Source: Microglena sp. YARC (Eukaryota > Chlorophyta > Chlorophyceae > Chlamydomonadales > Chlamydomonadaceae). Taken from it: DNA of 64,000 bases. The DNA is taken from positions 37,991,861-38,055,860 of the forward strand of contig CM039464.1 of assembly GCA_022414725.1 (NCBI GenBank), written 5' to 3'. The notes below the pieces were generated by a model. The model ran no database searches, had not been told where the DNA came from, and saw only the letters and a program-made list of their open reading frames with translations. This document shows positions 1 to 56,329 of the stretch, piece by piece. Position numbers and translations under genes: made by a program. Each line of letters begins with the position of its first letter. Positions within the stretch are counted from its first letter, which is position 1.

Positions 1-235
1 ATTCACTATGTGCATTGGGCTCGTCATTGGGCATAATTCACTATGTGCATTGGGCTTGTCATTGGGCATAATTCACTATGTGCATTGGGCATAATTCACT
101 TTGCGCATTGGGCTTGTCATTGGGCATAATTCACTATGTGCATTGGGCTTGTCATTGGGCATAATTCACAATGTGCATTCGGCATAATTCACTATGTTCA
201 TTGGGCATAATTCACTATGGACATTGGGCGCGAAC
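1..235. repeat. 17/35-bp tandem array
   Basis: Direct repeats of the module ATTCACTATGTGCATTGGGC alternating with a shorter CTTGTCATTGGGCATA module. The copies are nearly identical and the array runs off the left edge of the window. No coding potential is seen. It lies downstream of the last visible ISCA1 exon, so it is either intronic or beyond that gene. Confidence 0.9.
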
Positions 236-904
236 TCTCAGATACTGTGAGCCCTGTTTCTTTGTCAAGCTACGCGTAGCAGCTTCCAGCCAGCTCCATC
301 AGCCAGGCACTGAGTTATGCCCAAAGCTCTCAGCTGCACTTGAATGCCTCTCTTGTCAGCTTTCAGACACACTGGATAGCTTTAGGTTTGCCCCCAGGTC
401 AGGAGCCCCAGGTCAGGAGCCCCAGAAAGGAGCTGCCTACAAGCTGCTACGCCTAGCCCAAACAAAAAACAGTGGCTGTGAGTCACATTAGGGATTTGTT
501 TTCTACTACCAATTCCAATCGCTACCCGATACCCCGTTTTTGCAGAAATGTCCAGTACCTGAGACCCGATTCGAGAACCTAGCACCCAGACTCAACAAGT
601 CCTAGGCAGGAAAGGCAGGCGGAAATCTGGCGGAGAGTGTTCCCTATCGGAAAGACAGGTGGCAGCGAAATGGAGCGGACCGAAGCCAGGTAGTTACGAA
701 ACAGTTGGCTGACGTGTCGGGCTTTGTCTCTCCTTCGAGAGAGAGAGAGAGAGGGGGGGGGGGGGGGGGGGGTCGGACGCACAGACAGACAATGGGTAAA
801 TCTGGGGGCCCCTGACCCCCAGGAGGGGGGGGGGGGGGGGCTCCGCCCCAAACTCTCTGCTTGTCAGCAGCTCTCACTAGTGGGCAGGTGCTGTATCTAA
901 TAAC
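236..904. repeat. Dispersed repeat copy plus poly-G tracts
   Basis: No gene is seen here. About 600-850 is a diverged copy of a sequence found again at about 11095-11295. Shared landmarks are GTTGGCTG, GACAATGGG and a G-rich, CTCCGCC/CTCTGCC-like end. Long pure G runs sit near 752-775 and 826-840. The short open frames here are low complexity and I do not regard them as genes. Confidence 0.5.
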
Positions 905-1092
905 AATGATAACGCCTGGTGGGGCGTGGTATCAAGGGAGCCCCGCCTACGGCGGTAGGGAACAGGCTGCTACTTTACCTGGACAAAGCTACCATGGCGG
1001 TTGACAGCGAGTTAGACCACTAAGGCGCAACCATGGGGATTCGAACCCGGCACCTTCGTTGTTCAAGGAGCTCTGCCATTAAGCCATTCGTT
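905..1092 (-). mobile_element. tRNA-derived SINE, copy 1
   Basis: On the minus strand the element begins with a tRNA-like head holding a pol III A box (TGGCTTAATGGCAGAGC) and B box (GGTTCGAATCC). It continues through a body with GCCATGGTAGCTTTGTCCAG and ends in the tail ACCACGCCCCACCAGGCG followed by TTATCATT. That tail is shared with the SINEs at 44621, 48444 and 55369. Two CCA-free tRNA boxes followed by a non-tRNA body separate it from a genuine tRNA gene. Confidence 0.8.
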
Positions 1093-1094
1093 GA

Positions 1095-1277
1095 ATGGGG
1101 ATTGTGCTATGTCTACGTATATTAGAATATAATGATGATGGCAATGATATTGGTGCTGATGATAACATGGTGACCTACTGGACTCCAAATGTGCCTGTGT
1201 GTGAGCAGGACGTTCGGCAATTGGTGTGTCAACATGTGTGTAGGGTGGTGGTGGTGCAGGTATGTGTGTGGGGTGGG

Positions 1278-1311
<34 letters not shown>

Positions 1312-1790
1312 CGTGAGAATGGTGGGGAGACACGTCGTGGCGGAGTTAAGGGGGACTTGTGAACACCATTATATGATGCACCAGGATGCACATGATGCAT
1401 CAAATATTGTCTGTCTAGTCACTTGTTGAGCATGGGCAGAGGGTTTTGGGTGTGAGTGTGTGTGAGTGTGTGTGTATTGTATGTCTATTCAAATGTTGAG
1501 CATGAGTAGAGGGTTTTGGGCCCCCAAAGCCCCCAGACCTTACAAACTGTGAGTACTGACATATCATTTAAGCATGGTGGTTGTTCCAAGTGCAAGCAAA
1601 CGGGCTGGCCCCCTCTACCTCATTCCTCGAAATAAGTAGGGAACGGCAATATGATATCATGCCACCATATGATATCATACGATGCCGACAGACTGACTAG
1701 GTCAAAGTTACCATGTATGTATAATATCATATGATGCAGTTTGTATTATATCATATGATTAACATAATCGCCTTGGGTCAACACCATATG
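1095..1790. other. Non-coding, low-complexity stretch
   Basis: Contains a pure G run of about 35 nt (about 1277-1311), TG-rich DNA and ATATGATATCAT-type palindromic AT DNA near 1650-1760. Near 1580-1640 is a copy of a dispersed motif (GCAAGCAAACGGGCTGGCCC) also seen near 20225 and 22135. I searched the minus strand for the missing ISCA1 C-terminal exon with its CxC pair and did not find it. Confidence 0.5.
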
Positions 1791-1794
1791 TTAT

Positions 1795-3340
1795 GCCGGT
1801 GATGCCGATGTTATGCCGATGTTATGCCGATGTTATGCCAAGTAATAAGGCGTACTATTTATTTATTCATTTATTATGTATCGCGTACTGTTCATTGATT
1901 GATTTATGTATCATTTATTCATTTGAACATCGTACCTCAAGGTGCATCAGTGCCGCCCCCCTCTACCTCACACCTCCTAACGAAGCGTACAATTTATTTA
2001 CTACTGTATCGCGTACTACTTATTTATTTAAGCATTGTACCTAGAGGGTGCATCAGTGCAGCCCCCCTCTACCTCACACCTCGTAATAAAGCGTACAATA
2101 TATTTAGCAATGTATCGCGTACTATTTATTTATTTATTAATGTATCGCGTACTATTTATTTATTGATGTTTGTAACATTTATCCATTTGAACATCATACC
2201 TACAGGGTGCATCAGTGCAGTCCCCCTCTACCTCACACCTCCTAATAAAGCGTACTATTTATTTATTTATTATCACGTACTATTTATTTGTTGATTTTTG
2301 TATCATTTATTCATTTGAACATCGGCACTAAAAGGTGCATCAGTGCAGCCCCCCTCTACCCCAAGCCTCGTAATAAGGCGTGCAATTTATGTATTGATGT
2401 GTTTATCATTTAAGCATCGTACCTAGAGGGTGCATCAGTGCTGTCCCCCTCTACCTCACGCCTCGTAATAAGGCGTACAATTTATTTATTACTGTGTCGC
2501 GTTATATTTATTTATTGATTTTTGTATCATTTATTCATTTGAACATTATCCCTCGAGGGTGCATCAGTGCAGTCTCCCTCTACCTCACACCTCGTAATAA
2601 GGTGTACTATTGATTTATATATTTATCATTTAAGCATCGTACCTTGAAGGTGCATCAGTGCAGTCCTCCTCTACCTCACACCTAGTAATAAGGCATAGTA
2701 TTTATGTATTTATTGATTTATGTATTTATCATTTAATTATCGTACCTAGAGGGTGCATCAGAGCAGTCCCCCTCTACCTCAACCCTCATAATAAGGCGTA
2801 CTATTTATTTATATATTTATCATTGAAGCATCGTACCTAGAAGGAGCATCAGTGCAGTCCTCCTTTACCTCACACCTAGTAATAAGGCGTACTATTGATT
2901 TATTTATCATTTAAGCATCGTACCTAGAAGGTGCATCAGTACGCTCCCCCCCTACCTCACACCTTGCAATAAGGCGTACTATATATTTATTGGTTTATTT
3001 ATCATTTACCACGGTTCCCCTTTATGATGATACCTTGAAGAAAAAGGAAAAGCCAAAACAGAGTCTGCGTAAACATCTTGGACCCTCTTCAACATACTTC
3101 GACTTCTTAGAGGGTTGAAGAGCTTTACGCAGACTCTGGTGTCTCTTCAAGATGTCATCATAAAGGGGACACGTGAAAAGCATCGTACCTAGAAGGTGCA
3201 TCAGTGCAGTGGGCTCAATGAGGATCCTGACACCATGAGATTCAACCAGCATCAGTGCAGCCCCCCTCTACCTCACACCTTGTAATAAGGCGCACCATTT
3301 ATTTATCGATCTATCTATCATTTCAGCATCGTACCTAGAA
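1795..3340 (-). repeat. Donor-side exon-edge array of ISCA1 exon 2
   Basis: About 14 units of roughly 90-130 bp. Each contains, on the minus strand, the 3' end of ISCA1 exon 2 (ATGCACCTTCTAG) followed by its donor GTACGATG, then intron DNA with TTTATTTATT runs. The parent junction is at 3335. Several copies carry substitutions in the exon part. The array is the donor-side counterpart of the acceptor-side array at 3486-4200 and shows the pattern seen throughout the window. Confidence 0.85.
3009..3176. mobile_element. Foldback (hairpin) MITE
   Basis: An insertion within one unit of the 1795-3340 array, splitting the motif ATCATTTAAGCATCGTACC. Its ends are inverted repeats: CCCCTTTATGATGATACCTT near 3017 against the complement of the segment ending near 3167. 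An inner perfect 13-bp stem pairs GAGTCTGCGTAAA (3061) with TTTACGCAGACTC (3124). No open frame is present. The target-site duplication is not clear enough to assign a superfamily. Confidence 0.75.
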
Positions 3341-3485
3341 GGTGCATAAGCGCAGTGGGCTCGATGAGGATCCTGACACCATTAGATTCAACCAGCTCGT
3401 CGAACTTGTCTTTCTTGTCAGCGTAGTTCAAAGTGTAGCTCATCCCACTGCAACCTCTTGTCTTGACACCCAGCTTCAGGAACTC
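3335..3485 (-). CDS. ISCA1: ISCA1 exon 2
   Basis: A 151-nt exon opening EFLKLGVKTRGCSGMSYTLN and closing with LIEPTALMHLLG plus one base. It contains the first cluster-ligand Cys of A-type carriers. It is flanked on both sides by tandem arrays that repeat its own edges, and of all the copies only this one is open over the whole family core. Confidence 0.85.
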
Positions 3486-4637
3486 CTAGGGTTCAAGGTT
3501 GGCGAGGAAGGTAGCAGAGAGTGTGAGTGTGTGTGTGGGTGGGGTGTGTGTGCGTGAGTGTGTGTGTGAGTGTGTGTGTGAGTGGTGTGTGAGTGGGTGT
3601 GAGTGTCAGGTGGGTGGGTGGGAGTGTGTGTGTGAGTGGGTGTGAAAGTGTGTGTGTGTGAGTGTGAGGTGGGTGTGTGGGAGTGTTTGTGTGTGTGTGT
3701 GTGAGTGGGTGTGAAAGTGTGCGTGTGGGTTTGTGAGTGGGTGTGAGTGTGAGGTGGGTGGGAGGGAGCTTGTGACAGAGTGCAACTCAACTCACTGCAA
3801 CCGCTTGTCGATTCCTAGCCATAGGAACTCCTAGGGTAATGAGGTTGCTGAGGAAAGGTGGCAGAGAGTGTGAGTGGGTGCACGTGTGTGTGTGTGAGTG
3901 GGTAGGTGTGTGTTAGTTGGTGTGTGTGGGGGTGTGTGAGTGTGTGTGAGTGTGAGTTGGGTGTGTGGGAGCTTGTGAAAGAGTGTAGCTCATCCCACTG
4001 TAACCTCTTGACTTTAATCCCAGCTTGAGGAACTCCTGAGGTTGGTGCGGCAAGTGGCAGAGAGTGTGAGGTGTGTGTGTGAGAGTGTGTGGGTGTGTGA
4101 GTGGGTGTGAGTATGAGATGGGTGGGACCGTGTAGCTCATCCCACTGCAAACTCTTGTCTTATCTCCCAGCTTGAGGAACTCCTAGGGTAACGAGGTGGG
4201 TGAGGCAGGTGGCATAGTGTTTGAGTGGGTGCTGGTGACATGGATGCAGATATTTGTGTGTGAGTGCGTGGTGGCGGAGTGTGGATGTCCAAGTGTCCAC
4301 GTGTGTGTATGTGTATGTGTTGGGTGAATGGGAAGAGTGCGTGGTGGTGGAGTGTGTGTCCAAGTGTCCACACATGTATGTGTGTGTGTGTGTGTGTGGT
4401 TTAGTGGCGAGTGAATGGCAAGAGTGCATGGTGGAGGAGTGTGTGACCAAATGTCCGCACATGTGCGTGTGTGTGTGTGTGTGTGTGTGTGGTATAGTGT
4501 CGAGTGAATGGCAAGAGTGTGTGGTGGTGGTGTGTGTGACCAAATGTCCACACATGTGCGTGTGTGTGTGTGTGGTTTAGTGTCGAGTGAATGGCAAGAG
4601 TGCGTGGTGGTGGAGTGTGTGACCAAATGTCCACACA

Positions 4638-4669
<32 letters not shown>

Positions 4670-4729
4670 GTTAAGTGTCGAGTGAATGGCAAGAGTGCGT
4701 GGTGGTGGAGTGTGTGACCAAATGTCCAC

Positions 4730-4760
<31 letters not shown>

Positions 4761-5744
4761 GTTTAGTGTTGAGTGAATGGCAAGAGTGCATGGTGGTGGA
4801 GTGTGTATCCAAGTGTCCAGTGTGTGTGTATGGTGTGTGTGTTATAGTGTGTGCATGGTGAGTATATTCAAATGCGTGTATGATGTGTGTGTGTTAAAGT
4901 GTGTGTGTTCATGTGTGTGTATGATGTGTGTGTGTTCAAGTGTATGTCTAGTGTGTGTGTGTGTGTGTGTGTGTGTTCAAGTGTGTGCATGGTGTGTGTG
5001 TGTGTTCAAATGCTTGTATGGTGTGTGTTTATGTGTGTTTATGTTGTGTGTGTTCATGTGTGTTCATGGTGTGTGCGGTCAAATTCATGTATGGTGTTTT
5101 CGCGTTCACGTGTGTATCTTGTGTGTGCATGTTGTGTGTTCATGTGTGTGCATGGTGTATGTGTTCAAGTGTGTGCATGGAGCGTGTTCACGTTTGTGCA
5201 TGGTGCGTGTTCAAGGGTGCTTCTAGTGATTGTATTTGACAGGCCATCCTTACTGATACAATTTATGTTGAAACTAAATGTGAGTAGCACTTACAGCACA
5301 TGAGTTGCCTTGTATGTTGTGTGCTTTGTGTGTTTACGCATGTGTGTTTGTCAGGACCATCTGGACTAGTCTGATACTGATGTTGAAGCTGCGTGTGGAA
5401 CCTCAAGCAAAAAATAGAAAGGTAGGATGAGGTGTGTGTGCATGTTGTGGTGTGTATGTGTATGTGCGTGCATGTGTGTGCCAGAACCACCTAGACTAGC
5501 CCGATACTGGTGTTAAACCTGTATGTGTCTAGCACCTAGGCATGTACTTTGTGTTGTGTGTGAGTTAGTGTGTGCTGTGTGCGTGCTGGACCACCTAGCT
5601 TACTTTATGCCTCTTGTCCAACAGTTCTCTGATTCTTGCAGCTGCATTATCAGTCAATTCAAGGGCTTGCTTCATAGGTCTTCGAGGCGCCCTAGCTGTT
5701 TTAGCGACAGCCTCTGCCAAGGCCCAAAGCGTCGAGCGAACCAT
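3335..5744 (-). CDS. ISCA1: ISCA1-type iron-sulfur cluster assembly protein (partial gene)
   Basis: A-type iron-sulfur carrier protein that helps deliver clusters, most likely to mitochondrial 4Fe-4S proteins. Two exons are visible on the minus strand: 5604-5744 (47 codons, phase 0, donor GTAAGC) and 3335-3485 (acceptor CCCTAG, 50 codons plus 1 nt, donor GTACGA). The first gives a basic, Arg/Ala-rich N-terminus that fits an organelle-targeting peptide, followed by the family start LELTDNAAARIRELL. The second gives the core LKLGVKTRGCSGMSYTLNYA, with the first conserved Cys in RGCSG, and ends at EPTALMHLLG. The C-terminal exon with the second and third Cys (GCGES region of the family) is missing from the window. 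It may lie beyond coordinate 1, since the final phase is open. The family is recognised from these motifs; the mitochondrial location is inferred. Confidence 0.85.
3486..4200 (-). repeat. Acceptor-side exon-edge array of ISCA1 exon 2
   Basis: Three further copies of the exon's 5' part (near 3785-3835, 4000-4040 and 4140-4190). Each is preceded on the minus strand by a C/T-rich tract and CTAG or equivalent, and is separated from the next by (CA)n. The copies encode damaged versions of the LKLGVK..GMSYTL segment and then run into unrelated intron sequence. Confidence 0.8.
4200..5235. repeat. TG-rich minisatellite in ISCA1 intron 1
   Basis: From 4200 to about 4810 a unit of roughly 110-120 bp repeats about six times (motifs ACCAAATGTCCACACATGTG and GAGTGAATGGCAAGAGTG, separated by (TG)n). 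From 4810 to 5235 it grades into irregular GTGTGTTCATGTGTG-type DNA. Long open frames in it translate to Cys/Val or His/Thr low complexity and are not genes. Confidence 0.85.
5236..5603 (-). repeat. Donor-side repeats after ISCA1 exon 1
   Basis: Three to four diverged copies of a unit of about 110-130 bp, including the minus-strand sequence just after the exon 1 donor (CTAGGTGGTCCAGCACGCAC and relatives, near 5350, 5480 and 5590). They repeat the start of intron 1 rather than the exon itself. Confidence 0.6.
5604..5744 (-). CDS. ISCA1: ISCA1 exon 1 (start codon and targeting peptide)
   Basis: The ATG is at 5744-5742 and the reading is MVRSTLWALAEAVAKTARAP, continuing to the family helix and ending at DKRHK before GTAAGC. 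The first ~25 residues are rich in Ala and Arg with no acidic residue except one Glu, as in mitochondrial presequences. This start was chosen because it is the only Met giving that presequence and the frame joins exon 2 in phase 0. Confidence 0.8.
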
Positions 5745-6430
5745 GGCTAAATGGGATAGCTGCTGCAACTGCTACCCCTACTGCTGCCTCTGGTGGTGAA
5801 GCTTCAAGGAACTGCCAAGGCGTGAAAGATTCCAGAAAATCGCAAGGTTGTCTATATGCAATAATGGGCGATGATCACGATGGATAGGCGTAGAAGACGA
5901 TAGCAGAGGAGAAAATCTGGAAGTTACGAGGATCAGCCCAGCGAAATCAACAAGGGCCAGGGAAGTGGTATCGGAACTTTGCGCCAGAGACCACGGGAGA
6001 TGCTGAAAAGTTAAATAGAGAACACGCGAGAGAGTTGATAATAACTGAGAGACGTAATAGTATTCACTCTGCGCAACGTGGAAGTTATACAACCCCATGC
6101 CTCGGTCACCACCCCAACTTCCAATTTCTGGTAGCTTCCTCGACGGGTCACGACGAGGCTCGTACGAGACGAGTACGAAGCTACGCCATATGTACTGCTT
6201 TTTTTGTACACATTTTGCCTCGCCCTAGTGTTTTCTCTGATAGCGCCCAAGCGCCACATGCGATTGATGATCTGTACTGTTACGCTCGCTTCTGAACTCC
6301 GTTGCGAAGCGTTCGCCCACATCATCAAATGAATTTATCGCTCTGAAGTCAAATCTGCAGTTGACCAGGGTCGCTGCTTCAGATCCTTGCCTCTTCAACT
6401 GGCACTTTAAGCTTTACCGCTGTCGCAATC
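5745..6430. promoter_or_regulatory. Divergent intergenic region between ISCA1 and the coiled-coil gene
   Basis: This ~690-bp stretch separates the start codons of two head-to-head genes and must hold both 5' UTRs and promoters. It is free of the tandem repeats that fill most of the window. I see no clear TATA box or other element that I can name, and no convincing reading frame. Confidence 0.5.
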
Positions 6431-51907
<45,477 letters not shown>

Positions 51908-52170
51908 ATTTGAATTCGAATTTGAATTTGAAATGGAGCTTGTACAGCCTCAGAGAACAGCATACCAGAAGTGGCACCAGCAGCAGTGTCAGCAGCCACT
52001 TGAATTCGAATTTGAATTGGAGCTTGTACAGCCTCAGAGAACGGCTTACCAGAGATGGCACCAGCAGCTGTGCCAGCAGCCACTTGAATTTGAATTTGAA
52101 TTTTAGCTAGTTCAGCCTCAGAGCACGGCATACCAGAGATGGCACCATCAGCGGTGCCAGCAGCCACTTG
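51908..52170 (+). repeat. Tandem copies of the C-terminal coding end in the 3' UTR
   Basis: Three further units of about 80-90 bp. Each repeats the end of the reading frame (AGCCTCAGAGAACGGCATAC, GGCACCAGCAGCAGTG, CAGCAGCCACTTGA, including the stop), linked by GAATTTGAATTCGAATTTGA. They are related to the parent at about 51845-51907. Confidence 0.85.
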
Positions 52171-52281
52171 AATAGTTTTGTTTTGATTTTATGGTCTATC
52201 AGCCTTTCGGCTGCTCATTGTGTGCGGGTGGAGTAACATGTGTAGCGTAAACACTACTACAACACACTCCTGAGTACACAA

Positions 52282-52286
52282 TGTAA
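52282..52286 (+). terminator. Candidate polyadenylation signal TGTAA
   Basis: TGTAA, the usual polyadenylation signal of chlorophycean algae, lies about 375 bp past the stop codon and is the first one after the 3' UTR repeats. RNA evidence would be needed to confirm it. Confidence 0.45.
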
Positions 52287-52289
52287 TCA

Positions 52290-53180
52290 CAGGGGTGCAG
52301 ACAGTTGTATGTCATGCTCAGGGGTAGCCAGATGAGCTGTAGGGATTGCAGTGTAGTGTATGTGTTGGTGTGTATAAAAGGCCATGGGTTTACCCCGCCT
52401 GAAATAGTTATAATGTATTCTATATTTCCAGGAAGGGCTGATTATGGTTATAGTAATTGACAATGATAGATAGCTGGTAAGTAACATTTTACGACTCTCT
52501 CCTTTAGATTTTGTTTTTAAATGGTGAGATGTACAAATCAGGATTTGGTTACCTGAGTTCCGCGTATCGCTACAACATTACCACCTTGTATTCTTTAAGA
52601 ATCGCGAAGAAGGCGCGAATTGATCAAGTTAGCTGGTCGTAAGTCGTAACTTTTGAATCGGTGCAATATTCGCGCAGCACTCTGAACTTCAAGATTGGTT
52701 CGGATTCTTGAACTTGAACTTGGTTACATAGCTCCAACTGGCAATTTGGCTGCTCGCCGACTTCTGCAGGAAAACACAATTACTAGGAAAATGTAAACGC
52801 GAACAAAACATGTTTTCTTTAATTTCTTCTTCTTCTTTTGAACGATAAAAAACAATATAAAAACTAATCATACCTACAAAATACTTGACACATCTCTCTT
52901 CATACATTCATAGATGAACAGAGGAAGCTTAGCTCGACCTTCAACTTCTAGGTTGCACATCAGGTAATATAGAGGAATAATTTTACTCTCAGTTTCGGAA
53001 ATGAGGTTCTGTTACTTTCTTTTCGAATTCGGTCAGGCTTCGTCAGTACATTCAAACACCACATGGCATGATTGTGTTCATCTTGAACGTTTCCAGAATC
53101 ACACAGAGTGCGAATAAAATAAGTTTATATGTCTAAGAGTGTGACTGTAATTGAGTAATTGACTTTGTTTACGTCTGCAG
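52290..53180. other. Unassigned DNA downstream of the coiled-coil gene
   Basis: Ordinary-looking, AT-rich sequence with no tandem repeats and no frame I can defend. It contrasts with the repeat-filled gene to its left. Confidence 0.4.
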
Positions 53181-53184
53181 CGAT

Positions 53185-53465
53185 TGACCCAATAAGGGGG
53201 GGGGAATGGGGGATATTGGTTAAATCTGATATATATTCCCCCCTTATTAAGGGGGAAATATTATGTATAACGGCTTGGTAAATGTCTGATTGGTGGGGAA
53301 CGGCAACTATTATTAGTGTTTGGAAAACTAATATTAACTGATATTATTGCAGTGTCACAATAATATTAGTTTTTCAAATAAATGCGAAATTCTGGTGAGA
53401 TGGCTCGTCCGACTAATATAATATAATATTGTATACAATTATGTATTCACTAATATTATGTAACA
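53185..53465. repeat. Two adjacent hairpin elements
   Basis: First stem: CAATAAGGGGGGGG near 53190 against CCCCCCTTATTA near 53238. Second stem: TTTGGAAAACTAATATTA (53319) against TAATATTAGTTTTTCAAA (about 53360-53377), a match with one difference. Short ACTAATAT repeats follow. They look like small AT-rich foldback elements. Confidence 0.6.
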
Positions 53466-55350
53466 TAGCCGACCCCTACTGATTGATGTTGACAAATCTG
53501 ATAAGTCTGTCAACTGTAACATCTCTGTTGTTACCAGATTTCTTGGTCAGTCTGATGAGTCTTATCAATTTCAGAAATTTGCCAAGTACCGTAATCGAAA
53601 TCGACAAAACCCAAGATCCCAGGATGGTGCAAAAGCATGAAGGGGGCAATATATAACGACAAATAAGACAATAACCAAGGTTCGTTATGAAATATTGTGC
53701 CTTCGGCTGCAGATATGTTGCCCACGTTACTAATTCGCAACATTTCACCCACCTGGTCAGTGCCGCGGAAGTGAGAAGGAGAAAGTCAAATCATGGGCAA
53801 GGATTCCTTAGGCACAAGGAATCAGGACCGATGAAGGGTCGATGAAGAAAACGGGCCTCGCACAAGGTCGGTGTCGAGGGGAAACAGATTAATGAGTGCT
53901 GATCGCTGAAGTCGCTGATCAGACAGGGGAAATATAGCTCTTGAGGCTGGAGCAACGAAAACAAGAATATGAGGAATTTAATTGCAATAAGCAGCGTGGC
54001 ATTCAATACAGAACACAGTTGTTTTACCCGATTCCGTGAAGTCCATGTCGTGACTCGTGAACCACTGAACCCTCAAAATATGCAGCTGTCAAATTGTGCA
54101 ACCCGATTATAACTCCCCACTTACCAGAGCATTACGTTCTGCAGTTTAGGGGGAGGAGCATCCGGATCCCTGGCCTGGTTGATGTCGTGGACATCTGCGT
54201 GGAATTATCGATTGATTTGATTTGTTTCTGCTTGTCCTGATTTTTCAATCCTGGATCTGTTCCTCTCATTGTAACGAGAATGAAAGCCAAACGACCCGAA
54301 TCATGCGCCTATTAGCATTGATAACCACGAAGAGTAGCAGGATTCGAAGGCAAGGTACCCACGGATCAATCCTAGTCCGGTTAGGTTTGTTATGCATCGT
54401 TATGCAAAGTTTCGCAGCCCGTTCGCAAGCAAAAGTGGCGAGCTGGCTAAATGAGAGAGGATATAGTTACATACTCAGCAAAAATCAATGCCGAGACTGA
54501 ACAGCGCCGAGGTAGCTGGACAGTTTTATAACAGAGAGGGTTTGGGCAACATACCCCTCAGAACCTGGTCCAGGAGGTGACCTCCAAAAAAGCGAGTGAA
54601 AGAGCAAATAAAAGGCGTGACAAAAAGAAAAGCGAACTACAAAGGCATAGAGAAACTAGCGAATTGAGAGTATATTGTAGAAGGGCTGAGAGTTGCTGAG
54701 GCCTAAAAAGCGAGATTCTACAAGAAGACGTGAAGGACAAAAGGCACAGGAAAATCACCAAACAAACAAGGAGAGAGGCATAGAGCTCTAAAAAGGCGGC
54801 CTTAACACTCCCTATCTAAAGGCAAAGACAAGGCCAAGCCGTCAGCCAAAACGCCACAAGGAAAAGCACAGCTAAGAAAGGACACTTAACAACCTAAGCA
54901 GGACTACTAACACGATAAAAAGCGTGAGGAAAAGTGAAAGACCTAGACCAGCGGGGAAAAGCTAAGAGAGTCCATAGCTTATCTGTCAAGAAACCATCAA
55001 GCTAAAGGACGGAGAGAGGGCACAGGAGAGCAGTCAAACAGGTCAAGAGTCAAACGGAGACTAGAGAAGTGAAAACAGAAGCTACCCCCCATCACCTACA
55101 CCGCCAGAAACAAGACGGTTGCTACAAAGGGACAAGAACAAATCCAAGCTAGTCAGCCAGGCTGTCAGGGAGGATCAGGGGAAGAAGCTCATTCTGGGAG
55201 AGAAGCAAATGGTCGGGGGAATGGTCCTGGGCCATCGGAGGATCCGCCACTGACATATGTGGAGGGTTGGGAACTCCCATGTTAACACGGGACCCACCAT
55301 GGCTAAATCATTCCGCTCCAAACACGATATGGACCCAGTCCAACGGATTT
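53466..55350. other. Unassigned 1.9-kb stretch
   Basis: Not recognised. 54500-55150 is strongly purine-rich on the plus strand (AAAGGCACAGGAAAATCACC and similar). 54150-54175 has the purine run GTTTAGGGGGAGGAGC, which could be a polypurine tract of an old retroelement, but no LTR pair or reverse transcriptase is visible. A 92-codon frame at 54222 has no recognisable domain. Confidence 0.35.
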
Positions 55351-55356
55351 GTTTAC

Positions 55357-55590
55357 TATGTGACAAGCTTAGCCCCTTTCAGTGGTATACAATGGTCTAG
55401 TTCTAGTCCAGATCGCTTGAGGATGAAGAGTCGTGGGTTCGGTTCCCCCTTCGGTCGCTCTTGGGCGGTGTAGGTCGTTGTCGACCGCGATGGTAGCTTG
55501 TCCAGTTGAGGTAGGAGACCGCTCCCCACCCGCGTACGACGGGCTCCCTTAACACCACGCCCCACCAGGCGTTATCATTATGTGACAAGC
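55357..55590 (+). mobile_element. tRNA-derived SINE, copy 4, with 12-bp TSD
   Basis: Best preserved copy: body at 55369-55578 between perfect TATGTGACAAGC repeats (55357-55368 and 55579-55590). A box ATGGTCTAGTTCTAGTCC, B box GGGTTCGGTTCC, body GATGGTAGCTTGTCCAG, tail CTTAACACCACGCCCCACCA then GGCGTTATCATT. Same subfamily as the 44621 copy. Confidence 0.92.
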
Positions 55591-55637
55591 ATATCGTGAC
55601 TTGAACTTGAACTTGCTGTCTTGCTCCATCCCAAAGG

Positions 55638-55801
55638 TTGTTAACCAGGGTACTACTAAGCGCGCGCGGCCCACTTGCGAGTACCGCCCAGGTACAGGGG
55701 CCATTAAGGTACTTGAAGGTACTATCTTACCCAACTAGCTTTGACGTTTGTGCGCTCTAAGCGCAGACCAATTTTGCAAGAAGTAGTACCCTGCTGTTCA
55801 C
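55638..55801. mobile_element. hAT-type MITE, copy 2
   Basis: Element at 55646-55793 with terminal inverted repeats CAGGGTACTACT and AGTAGTACCCTG (perfect over 12 bp). Flanks TTGTTAAC and CTGTTCAC form a decayed 8-bp duplication (6 of 8 match). It shares the GCGC-rich interior and AAGCGCAGACCAATTTTG motif with the other two copies. Confidence 0.8.
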
Positions 55802-55804
55802 CCT

Positions 55805-56320
55805 CCTGCTGGGAGGTCACAAGTACAGAGGCAACATAACAACACACATATTGATGGAGAGCAATGGGCCAATGGATATGTTCACAGTTGGGGACAGTAG
55901 ATAAAAGTCACAACAATTCCGTTCTCAATAATAATAATAAAAATCCATACCGGCACATATTAAATGTTGAACGACACGGCTGCGAGTGCTCTCTAGACAT
56001 CTTGCAAGATACAAAAAACTACATAACAGTACAATTGTCACAGGCAGGCCAGTATTGACCCAAGACAAGCCCACGCCACACATTCCCTGGGGATCTACGA
56101 CCACGAATTCGTGATGCAGCCTTTGCTGATCAGTTCCTTGGTCATTCAAAAAATTAAGTGTAATCTCTTTATTCACAGCATTCGTGTGTATGCGTGTTGT
56201 ATGTATTATATTATTGTCCGCATCATTGCTTTATTTCTTGTACCCTTTGCTTAGTGCTTGATGAAGGGTTGGAATACCCCCCCACACCCCACCCCACCCC
56301 ACCCCACACACACACCCACA
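55805..56320. other. Unassigned DNA
   Basis: No gene recognised. It ends in a (CACCC)n/(CACACA)n tract that forms a plausible intron end (CACCCACAG) before the exon-like segment at 56330. Confidence 0.4.
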
Positions 56321-56329
56321 CACCCACAG

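Noticed and set aside
905..1092. tRNA gene
   Set aside because: A and B boxes are present but no cloverleaf closes, and the unit continues into a SINE body and tail found elsewhere with TSDs.
4160..5303. Cys/Val or His/Thr proteins in TG-rich DNA
   Set aside because: All six frames are open because of (TG)n repeats. No splice or start evidence supports them.
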